NCBI GenBank assembly: GCA_946478645.1
Contig: CAMLCW010000122.1
Coordinates: 1 to 12,914, forward strand
Reading direction: 5' to 3'
Source of the DNA: an uncultured Variovorax sp.
GTDB taxonomy: Bacteria; Pseudomonadota; Gammaproteobacteria; Burkholderiales; Burkholderiaceae
Length of the DNA stretch: 12,914 nt
Both the position numbers and the translations under genes were made by a program. Of the stretch, positions 8,115-12,914 are shown one piece after another; position 1 is the stretch's first letter, and every line of letters starts with the position of its first letter. The notes under the pieces are model-generated. The model did not search any database. It had not been told where the DNA came from and saw only the letters and a list, made by a program, of their open reading frames with translations.

Positions 8115-9302
8115 GTGCTTTCCGCGCTTGCCATTGCCAACTACCGGTCGCTGCGCGCGCTCACGGTGCCGCTCGCGCAGCTCACCGTGGTCACGGGGCC
8201 GAACGGCAGCGGCAAGTCGAGTGTCTACCGCGCGATGCGCCTGCTGGCCGAGATCGCGAGCGGCGGGGTGATCCGCTCGCTGGTGCGCGAGGGCGGGCTT
8301 TCTTCCACGCTCTGGGCCGGGCCCGAGCGCTTCTCGGCCGCCATGCTGCGCGGAGAGCAGCCGGTGCAGGGCACCATCCGTAGCGAGCCGGTGAATCTGC
8401 GGCTCGGCTTCGCGGGCGCGGCCAGCGCTGATTTCGGCTATGCGATCGACATCGGGCTGCCGATCCCGCGCGATGGGAGCCGCTTCAACCGCGATCCGCA
8501 GATCAAGCACGAGGCGATCTGGAGCGGCCCGCTGCTGCGACCGGCGACGCAACTGGTCGACCGCAAGGGCGCTTCGCTGAGGCTGCGCGCGGCGGGTGGT
8601 GGCTGGACGCCGGTGGGCCGGCCGATCGCGCACTTCGCCAGCATGATGACCGAGTTCGCCGATCCGCAGGCCGCGCCCGAGATGCTCTCGCTGCGCGAGC
8701 AGATGCGTTCCTGGCGCTTCTACGACCACTTTCGCTCCGATGCGGGCGCGCCCGCGCGCCAGCCCCAGCTCGGTACCTACACGCCCGTGCTCGCCGACGA
8801 CGGCGCCGACCTGGCCGCGGCGCTGCAGACCATCCGCGAGATCGGCGACGGCGAGGCGCTCGACCGCGCGGTGGACGATGCCTTCCCGGGCGCGCGGCTC
8901 GAGGTGCGCACCGCCGATGACCGCTTCGAGACGCTGATGCACCAGCACGGCCTGCTGCGGCCGCTCACGGCCGCCGAGCTCTCCGACGGCACGCTGCGCT
9001 ACCTGCTGTGGATCGCGGCGCTGCTCACGCCGCGGCCGCCCGCGCTGCTGGTGCTCAACGAACCCGAGACCAGCCTGCACCCCGACCTCTTGCCCGCGCT
9101 CGGCCGGCTCGTCGTACATGCCGCGCGCACGGCGCAGGTCATCGTGGTGTCGCATGCCGCGCGGCTCATCGCGGCGCTCGAGGATGCGGCGGCGGACGGC
9201 GTCGCACTGCAGCCGGTGGTGCTCGAGAAGCGGCTCGGCGAAACCCGCATCGCCAATCTCGACATAAGCGAAATCCCGCGGTGGGCCTGGCCGGCGCGCT
9301 GA
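8115..9302 (+). CDS. Predicted AAA/ABC-type ATPase (AAA_21, COG4637-like)
   Basis: 395 residues of the SMC/RecF-related predicted ATPases. The ATP site reads clearly: IANYRSLR (7-14) is the usual N-terminal strand, Walker A is GPNGSGKS (28-35), the signature-like ELSDGTLR is at 288-295, Walker B is LLVLNEPETSLHPDLL (311-326) and a switch-like VVSHAARL is at 344-351. Walker B carries Asn (N315) where many ATPases have Asp, with the catalytic Glu (E316) kept; I recall LNEPE as common in this family. There is no coiled-coil arm or TOPRIM domain, so it is not a canonical SMC or OLD nuclease. The biological role is unknown. The GTG start is chosen because later starts would remove the IANYRS strand; a poor AAAAGG lies 11 nt upstream inside a repeat hairpin. 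It splits hisA from hisF. Base composition matches its neighbours. Confidence 0.88.
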   Translation: MLSALAIANYRSLRALTVPLAQLTVVTGPNGSGKSSVYRAMRLLAEIASGGVIRSLVREGGLSSTLWAGPERFSAAMLRGEQPVQGTIRSEPVNLRLGFAGAASADFGYAIDIGLPIPRDGSRFNRDPQIKHEAIWSGPLLRPATQLVDRKGASLRLRAAGGGWTPVGRPIAHFASMMTEFADPQAAPEMLSLREQMRSWRFYDHFRSDAGAPARQPQLGTYTPVLADDGADLAAALQTIREIGDGEALDRAVDDAFPGARLEVRTADDRFETLMHQHGLLRPLTAAELSDGTLRYLLWIAALLTPRPPALLVLNEPETSLHPDLLPALGRLVVHAARTAQVIVVSHAARLIAALEDAAADGVALQPVVLEKRLGETRIANLDISEIPRWAWPAR

Positions 9303-9326
9303 CCGACACAGGCCGCTGCCTACAAT
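9299..9326 (+). promoter_or_regulatory. Candidate promoter for the mutarotase gene (leaderless)
   Basis: TACAAT (9321-9326) matches 5 of 6 bases of a -10 box, and CTGACC (9299-9304) is a 4-of-6 -35 candidate 16 bp upstream, overlapping the ATPase stop codon. Initiation about 7 nt after the -10 box would fall at or next to the ATG (9334), so the mRNA would be leaderless. This fits with the absence of a Shine-Dalgarno sequence. Confidence 0.45.
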
Positions 9327-9333
9327 TCCCCGC

Positions 9334-10170
9334 ATGGATATCAGCTCGATCGAGTTTCATGGCCAGCCCGCGCTGCGCGCCACGGGTTCCGACGGCAGCC
9401 TGCTGACGGTGTCGCTGCACGGGGCGCAACCGCTGTCGTGGGTCACCGCCGACGGCGTGGAGCGCCTCTACCTGAGCCCCCGCGCGGTGTTCGACGGCAA
9501 GGCCGCGATCCGCGGCGGCGTGCCCCTCTGCTGCCCGCAGTTCAACCAGCGCGGCACGCTGCCCAAGCACGGCTTCATGCGGAACCTGCCCTGGGAGGAC
9601 CGCGGCATCGATGCCGGCACGGGCGACTGGGTCCTGCGCCTCGGCGACAGCGACGCCACGCGCAGCCTTTGGCCCCATCCCTTCGAGGCGCGCCTGCACC
9701 TGGCGATGGCGCCGGGGCGGCTGCGCATCGCGCTGTCCATGCGGAACACGGGCTCTGCGCCGCTGAGCTTTGCCGCGGCGCTGCACACCTACCTGCGCGT
9801 CGACGACATTGCCGAGGTGCGGCTCGAGGGCCTGCAGGGTGCGAACCGCTGGGATTCGCTGCGCGACGATCGCCACGTCGAGATGGCACCGGCGCTGCGC
9901 TTCGATGCCGAGTTCGACAGTGTCTACGCCGCGCCCGCGCAGCCGCTGCGGCTCGTGCAGCCCGGCGGCACGCTCGAGATCTCGCAAAGCGCGAGCTGCA
10001 GCGAAACCGTGGTCTGGAACCCGGGTGCCGCGCTCAGTGCGAAACTCGCCGACATGCCCGACGACGGCTTTCGCCACATGCTCTGCGTCGAAGCCGCCCG
10101 CATCGACGAGCAGGTGCTGCTGATGCCCGGTGCCGAATGGCAAGGCTGGCAGCAGCTGCGCGTTCTCTGA
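9334..10170 (+). CDS. D-hexose-6-phosphate mutarotase, YeaD-like (aldose 1-epimerase superfamily)
   Basis: Predicted to interconvert alpha and beta anomers of hexose 6-phosphates. It has 278 residues, close to the family's length, with a beta-sandwich (galactose mutarotase-like) fold expected. Landmarks are [14 protein letters not shown] (57-70), where R60 is the usual phosphate contact, [11 protein letters not shown] (78-88) with H79, HTYLRVDDI (151-159) with the likely catalytic H151, VVWNPG (226-231) and [10 protein letters not shown] (246-255) with the likely catalytic E253. The first Cys pair (CC, 66-67) replaces the CWP seen in some relatives. It has no known role in histidine synthesis. 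A -10-like TACAAT ends 7 nt before the ATG, suggesting its own leaderless start rather than dependence on upstream his transcription. hisF follows after 20 nt and could share this promoter. Confidence 0.9.
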   Translation: MDISSIEFHGQPALRATGSDGSLLTVSLHGAQPLSWVTADGVERLYLSPRAVFDGKAAIRGGVPLCCPQFNQRGTLPKHGFMRNLPWEDRGIDAGTGDWVLRLGDSDATRSLWPHPFEARLHLAMAPGRLRIALSMRNTGSAPLSFAAALHTYLRVDDIAEVRLEGLQGANRWDSLRDDRHVEMAPALRFDAEFDSVYAAPAQPLRLVQPGGTLEISQSASCSETVVWNPGAALSAKLADMPDDGFRHMLCVEAARIDEQVLLMPGAEWQGWQQLRVL

Positions 10171-10190
10171 CTTTTTCTTTGCCACCGACC

Positions 10191-10970
10191 ATGCTCGCCA
10201 AACGCATCATTCCCTGTCTCGACGTCACCGGCGGCCGCGTCGTGAAGGGCGTCAATTTTCTCGAACTGCGCGATGCGGGCGATCCGGTCGAGATTGCCGC
10301 ACGCTACAACGCGCAGGGCGCCGACGAGCTCACCTTCCTCGACATCACCGCCACCAGCGACGGCCGCGACCTGATCCTGCCAATGATCGAGGCCGTCGCC
10401 TCGCAGGTGTTCATACCGCTCACCGTGGGCGGCGGCGTGCGCACGGTCGAGGACGTGCGGCGGCTGCTCAATGCCGGCGCCGACAAGACCAGCTTCAATT
10501 CGGCCGCCATCGCCAATCCGCAGGTGATCGAAGAGGCCTCGCAGAAGTACGGCGCGCAGTGCATCGTGGTGGCCATCGACGCCAAGCGCCGCAGCGCCGA
10601 GGAAGCAGCCACCCGCGGGCCGGGCTGGGACGTGTACAGCCACGGCGGGCGCAAGAACACCGGGCTCGATGCCGTGGCATGGGCCGCCGAGATGGCGCGC
10701 CGCGGCGCGGGCGAGATCCTCTTGACCAGCATGGACCGCGACGGCACCAAGAGCGGCTTCGACCTCGCGCTCACGCGCGCGGTGAGCGACGCGGTCGACG
10801 TGCCGGTCATCGCCTCGGGCGGCGTGGGCAGCCTCGACGACCTCGCCGACGGCATCCAGACCGGCGGTGCCGATGCGGTGCTGGCCGCGAGCATCTTCCA
10901 TTACGGCCAGCACACGGTCGGCGAGGCCAAGGCGCGCATGGCCGCCCGGGGCATTCCGGTGCGCACATGA
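10191..10970 (+). CDS. hisF: Imidazole glycerol phosphate synthase, cyclase subunit
   Basis: Uses ammonia channelled from HisH to convert PRFAR to imidazole glycerol phosphate and AICAR. It is a (beta/alpha)8-barrel of 259 residues, the usual length. Catalytic aspartates are D11 ([16 protein letters not shown]) and D130 ([11 protein letters not shown]); phosphate-binding loops TVGGGVR (78-84) and VIASGGVGS are intact, as is [11 protein letters not shown]. The ATG at 10191 gives the canonical [11 protein letters not shown] start. It lies 20 nt after the mutarotase gene, with a U-rich tract (CTTTTTCTTT) and no clear Shine-Dalgarno sequence. A large inverted repeat and a 225-nt gap separate it from hisI, which it usually adjoins. 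Confidence 0.97.
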   Translation: MLAKRIIPCLDVTGGRVVKGVNFLELRDAGDPVEIAARYNAQGADELTFLDITATSDGRDLILPMIEAVASQVFIPLTVGGGVRTVEDVRRLLNAGADKTSFNSAAIANPQVIEEASQKYGAQCIVVAIDAKRRSAEEAATRGPGWDVYSHGGRKNTGLDAVAWAAEMARRGAGEILLTSMDRDGTKSGFDLALTRAVSDAVDVPVIASGGVGSLDDLADGIQTGGADAVLAASIFHYGQHTVGEAKARMAARGIPVRT

Positions 10971-11005
10971 GCGCCCAACGCACCGCGCCGACGTGCGCCA
11001 CGGCT

Positions 11006-11114
11006 GTTGCTCCTTCCCCCTTTGGGGGAAGGCTGGGATGGGGGCTGGCAGAGCGCCCGATGGGTACGCTGCGTGCCCCCACCCCAGCCCTCCCCCGGGA
11101 GGGGAGGGAGCAAC
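11006..11114. repeat. GC-rich imperfect inverted repeat between hisF and hisI
   Basis: Two 40-nt arms (11006-11045 and 11075-11114) are reverse complements with about six mismatches around a 29-nt loop. The arms begin and end with GTTGCTCC / GGAGCAAC and contain CCCC/GGGG runs; within the left arm CTTCCCCC-TTT-GGGGGAAG is itself a hairpin, as is CTCCCCCGGGAG-type sequence in the right arm. The loop has an AGCG/CGCT pair. It looks like a widespread proteobacterial intergenic palindrome whose frames yield spurious peptides rich in PSPF/PTPALP. It is unrelated to the 659-786 element. Together with 36 nt before it and 81 nt after it, it makes up the 225-nt hisF/hisI gap; no gene is supported there. 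Confidence 0.88.
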
Positions 11115-11182
11115 GCGCGCAATCAGCGGAAAAGCCATGAGCGCAGCGCCAAGGGTGCACCAGCGAGTGCCGCCCGGGGTGG

Positions 11183-11188
11183 GACAAT
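11183..11188 (+). promoter_or_regulatory. Candidate -10 box for hisI (leaderless)
   Basis: GACAAT ends 7 nt before the hisI ATG at 11196, the same spacing as the TACAAT before the mutarotase gene. No convincing -35 is seen at the expected distance. Because a long inverted repeat separates hisF and hisI, a local start for hisI-hisE would make sense. Confidence 0.35.
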
Positions 11189-11195
11189 ACGCGCC

Positions 11196-11585
11196 ATGAA
11201 TTGGCTCGACGAAGTGAAGTGGGACGCGAACGGCCTGGTGCCTGTGATCGCGCAGGAACAGGGCAGCAACGACGTCCTGATGTTTGCGTGGATGAACCGC
11301 GAGGCGCTCGCGAAGACCGCCGAACTCGGCCGCGCCGTGTATTTCAGCCGCTCGCGCGGCAAGCTCTGGTTCAAGGGCGAGGAATCGGGCCATGTGCAGA
11401 CCGTGCACGAGATCCGCATCGACTGCGACAACGACGTGGTGCTGCTCAAGGTGACCCAGCTCGGGCACGAGCCCGGCATCGCCTGCCACACCGGGCGCCA
11501 CAGCTGCTTCTTCAGCAAGTACGAGAACGGTCGCTGGACCGTGACCGAGCCGGTCTTGAAAGACCCGGAGTCGATCTACAAATGA
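11196..11585 (+). CDS. hisI: Phosphoribosyl-AMP cyclohydrolase
   Basis: Opens the adenine ring of PR-AMP to ProFAR, the third step of histidine synthesis. It has 129 residues and is monofunctional, unlike the fused HisIE of enterics. Metal sites are visible: D76, C77, D78 and D80 in [11 protein letters not shown] (Mg2+ and Zn2+ ligands) and C97 and C104 in [11 protein letters not shown] (Zn2+ ligands). WMNREAL (32-38) and [20 protein letters not shown] (49-68) are the family's substrate loops. The ATG at 11196 gives the standard [10 protein letters not shown] start; the frame is open upstream only through the GC-rich repeat. It has no ribosome binding site but a -10-like GACAAT 7 nt upstream. 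Its stop overlaps hisE by 4 nt. Confidence 0.97.
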   Translation: MNWLDEVKWDANGLVPVIAQEQGSNDVLMFAWMNREALAKTAELGRAVYFSRSRGKLWFKGEESGHVQTVHEIRIDCDNDVVLLKVTQLGHEPGIACHTGRHSCFFSKYENGRWTVTEPVLKDPESIYK

Positions 11586-11968
11586 GCGCCACAGTGAACA
11601 ACAACACCTCGGACGCCCTGGCACGCCTGGCCGCAGTCATCGAGAGCCGACTGCCCGCACGCGGCGGCGACCCCGAGAAGAGCTACGTCGCGCGCCTGCT
11701 GCACCGCGGCCCCGATGCCTTCCTCAAGAAGATCGGCGAGGAAGCCACCGAGGTCGTGATGGCCGCGAAGGACGCCGACCACGGCGGCGATCGCACAAAA
11801 ATAGTGAACGAAGTGGCCGACCTGTGGTTCCACACCATGGTGGCGCTGGCGCACTACGGCGCGTCGCCCGCCGAGGTGATCGCGGAGCTCGAGCGGCGCG
11901 AAGGCACCAGCGGCATCGAGGAAAAAGCCCTGCGCAAGGCCCAGGCGCGCGAGGCATCCAACGATTGA
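11582..11968 (+). CDS. hisE: Phosphoribosyl-ATP pyrophosphohydrolase
   Basis: Hydrolyses PR-ATP to PR-AMP and pyrophosphate, the second step of the pathway. It has 128 residues with the all-helical MazG-like fold. Mg2+-binding acids are in [10 protein letters not shown] (50-59: E53, E54, E57) and NEVADLWFH (76-84: E77, D80). The first 15 or so residues ([10 protein letters not shown]) are a variable tail and the last 20 are charged. The start ATG overlaps the hisI stop (ATGA), so translation is probably coupled. A local AT-rich codon run with a rare ATA (ACA-AAA-ATA, 11795-11803) breaks the strong G/C third-position bias. The next gene starts 13 nt downstream with a good ribosome binding site. 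Confidence 0.97.
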   Translation: MSATVNNNTSDALARLAAVIESRLPARGGDPEKSYVARLLHRGPDAFLKKIGEEATEVVMAAKDADHGGDRTKIVNEVADLWFHTMVALAHYGASPAEVIAELERREGTSGIEEKALRKAQAREASND

Positions 11969-11981
11969 AAGGACACAACGC

Positions 11982-12371
11982 ATGGCCAACGAGATCGTGA
12001 ACGTGGAACCCGACGAATCCCTCAAGACCTGGGGCTGGGTGAGCTACATCCTGCACCTGATCGTGGCGGTGGCCGCCGTGCTGCCCGGCGCCCAGGCCTC
12101 CATCGCGCTGCTGCTGGTGGCGCTGCTGATCGATTTCATCAAGCGCGACAACGCGGCCGGCACCTGGCAGGCCTCGCACTTCAGCTGGCGCATCCGCTCG
12201 GTGCTCTGGGCCGGCCTGCTGTACATCCTGACCTCTTGGCTCTGGCTGCTGCTGCTGGTGCCGGGCTGGATCGCCTGGAGCCTGATCTCGCTGTGGTTCC
12301 TGTACCGGATCGTCAAGGGCATGATCCGCATGAACGCCAACCGCCCCATGGAACCCAAAGATGTCATCTGA
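11982..12371 (+). CDS. Small DUF4870-like membrane protein
   Basis: 129 residues of unknown function, resembling DUF4870 proteins. Three or four membrane segments are predicted: about 17-35 (GWVSYILHLIVAVAAVLPG), 38-54, 72-88 and 88-110, the last two forming a nearly continuous Trp/Leu-rich stretch (YILTSWLWLLLLVPGWIAW). A charged cytoplasmic loop (DFIKRDNAAGTWQASHF, about 51-67) contains the family's GTW-ASHF-like motif. Its C-terminus is basic and short. AAAGGA lies 9 nt before the ATG, a clear ribosome binding site. It overlaps the HIT gene by 11 nt, so the two are translated together. No histidine-related job can be inferred; a position between hisE and the HIT/tat genes seems to be customary in related genomes, from memory. 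Confidence 0.82.
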   Translation: MANEIVNVEPDESLKTWGWVSYILHLIVAVAAVLPGAQASIALLLVALLIDFIKRDNAAGTWQASHFSWRIRSVLWAGLLYILTSWLWLLLLVPGWIAWSLISLWFLYRIVKGMIRMNANRPMEPKDVI

Positions 12372-12720
12372 TCCGAACTGCGTCTTCTGCAAGATCGTCG
12401 AAGGCAAGATCCCGTCGCGCAAGGTCTACGAGGACGACGAGGTCTTCGCCTTCCACGACATCCACCCCTGGGCGCCGGTGCACTTCCTGCTGATCCCCAA
12501 GCAGCACATCGTGTCGATGGCGCACGTCCAGGCGCAGCACGCCGGCCTGCTCGGGCGCATGATGGCGCTGGTGCCGCAGTTGGCGGAGCAGGAAGGCTGC
12601 AGGCCCTATCCCGAAGGCGGATTCCGGCTGGTGACCAACACCGGGGCCGACGGCGGGCAGGAGGTGGCGCACCTGCACTTCCACGTCATCGGCGGCCCGC
12701 GCCCCTGGCTCAAGGGTTGA
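12361..12720 (+). CDS. hinT: HIT-family protein, HinT-like nucleotide phosphoramidase
   Basis: A purine nucleoside phosphoramidase/hydrolase of the histidine triad family, expected to be a cytoplasmic homodimer. It has 119 residues. The triad HLHFHV is at 104-109, with H106 the nucleophile by family analogy. C7 and C10 (CVFCKI) with H49 and H104 could form the zinc site seen in part of the family. [12 protein letters not shown] (41-52) and [12 protein letters not shown] (91-102) are standard family motifs. Its start overlaps the DUF4870 gene by 11 nt. The hisE-HIT-tatA order is common in betaproteobacteria. The name hinT is by family; the substrate is not known here. The neighbouring his genes and the histidine triad share only the word histidine. 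Confidence 0.93.
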   Translation: MSSDPNCVFCKIVEGKIPSRKVYEDDEVFAFHDIHPWAPVHFLLIPKQHIVSMAHVQAQHAGLLGRMMALVPQLAEQEGCRPYPEGGFRLVTNTGADGGQEVAHLHFHVIGGPRPWLKG

Positions 12721-12746
12721 CGGGCGGCTGAACTCCGTCGGCCGAC

Positions 12747-12772
12747 TAGAATCCCATCAGTCTGTACAGGAG
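12747..12772 (+). promoter_or_regulatory. Candidate -10 box and ribosome binding site for tatA
   Basis: TAGAAT (12747-12752) matches 5 of 6 bases of a -10 box; no good -35 lies 16-18 bp upstream (TTGACG at 12717-12722 is 24 bp away). AGGAG (12768-12772) is a good Shine-Dalgarno site 9 nt before the tatA ATG. tatA may thus be transcribed separately from the his/HIT genes. The promoter is weakly supported; the ribosome binding site is convincing. Confidence 0.4.
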
Positions 12773-12781
12773 AGATCCATC

Positions 12782-12914
12782 ATGGGTTCGTTTTCGATTT
12801 GGCATTGGCTCATCGTGCTGCTGATCGTGGTCGTGGTCTTCGGCACCAAGAAGCTCAAGAACATGGGCTCCGACCTAGGCGGCGCCGTCAAGGGCTTCAA
12901 GGACGGCATGCGCG
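12782..12914 (+). CDS. tatA: Sec-independent protein translocase subunit TatA, N-terminal part
   Basis: The pore-forming subunit of the twin-arginine translocase, which exports folded proteins across the inner membrane. Only 44 codons are visible before the window ends. The short N-terminal membrane helix ([17 protein letters not shown], about 5-21), the hinge FGTKKLK (20-26) and the start of the amphipathic helix ([15 protein letters not shown], 29-43) are diagnostic. It lacks the Pro-rich hinge of many TatB proteins, and the FGTKK start favours TatA over TatB. tatB and tatC would be expected next. The start is fixed by AGGAG at 12768-12772. Confidence 0.93.
   Translation, partial: MGSFSIWHWLIVLLIVVVVFGTKKLKNMGSDLGGAVKGFKDGMR

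Noticed and set aside
7851..9335. Long open frame on the minus strand (494 codons) opposite hisA/ATPase
   Set aside because: Its product is Arg/His/Ala-rich low-complexity sequence with no family motif, opposite clearly real genes. Such antisense frames are common where third positions are G/C-rich. The same applies to the minus-strand frames at 1096-2319, 3039-4220, 4803-5828 and 9924-11624.
8115..10170. ATPase plus mutarotase as an anti-phage defence module
   Set aside because: There is no nuclease, protease, toxin or reverse transcriptase; the mutarotase is a metabolic family and base composition is native. The sequence does not support a defence claim.
10967..11140. 57-codon plus-strand frame starting ATGA at the hisF stop
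   Set aside because: It reads through both arms of the inverted repeat and yields a [15 protein letters not shown] peptide typical of repeat translation; it has no ribosome binding site and no family.
12700..12781. Intrinsic terminator between the HIT gene and tatA
   Set aside because: No stem followed by a T-run is seen; only a candidate -10 box and a ribosome binding site.

Overview
The window is a high-GC stretch (estimated by eye at well over 60% G+C, with strong G/C preference at third codon positions) that is almost fully coding on the plus strand. Gene content and order point to a betaproteobacterium of the order Burkholderiales, most likely family Comamonadaceae (Variovorax-like). 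The evidence is the ibaG/bolA-murA-his-HIT-tatA order, the short HisG that needs a separate HisZ, and a short GCTAT...GTAGC repeat that I associate from memory with comamonads. The genus is an inference.

Layout. Positions 1-654 hold the C-terminal part of an ABC-2 type membrane permease. A 128-bp near-perfect inverted repeat follows (659-786), then a BolA/IbaG protein (824-1066) and murA, the first committed enzyme of peptidoglycan synthesis (1114-2406). A dispersed but complete set of nine histidine genes runs from hisG to hisE: hisG, hisD, a small secreted protein, hisC, hisB, hisH, hisA, a COG4637-type ATPase, a YeaD-type sugar-phosphate mutarotase, hisF, hisI, hisE. After these come a small DUF4870-like membrane protein, a HIT-family hydrolase and the first 44 codons of tatA, cut by the window edge.

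How the genes work together. HisG, HisE, HisI, HisA, HisH/HisF, HisB, HisC and HisD cover the route from PRPP and ATP to histidine except histidinol-phosphate phosphatase. HisB here has only the dehydratase domain, so that phosphatase must be encoded elsewhere, as must HisZ. Tight coupling is visible as ATGA overlaps (secreted protein/hisC, hisC/hisB, hisI/hisE) and an 11-nt overlap (DUF4870/HIT).

What is not routine. (1) An exported two-cysteine protein resembling the Rap1a/Tai fold is embedded between hisD and hisC and overlaps the hisC start. (2) hisA and hisF are separated by an ATPase and a mutarotase, and a half copy of the bolA-upstream repeat lies at the hisA/ATPase junction and forms the ATPase translation start region. 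(3) A second, unrelated GC-rich inverted repeat separates hisF from hisI. (4) A 32-bp offset near-duplication of the hisG start creates an 11-codon mini-ORF between murA and hisG. (5) The hisH start codon lies inside a short palindromic repeat. (6) The mutarotase gene and hisI each have a -10-like hexamer ending exactly 7 nt before the ATG, which predicts leaderless transcripts. I see no CRISPR array, insertion sequence, tRNA or rRNA. The core is ordinary; the novelty is in the embedded genes and repeats.
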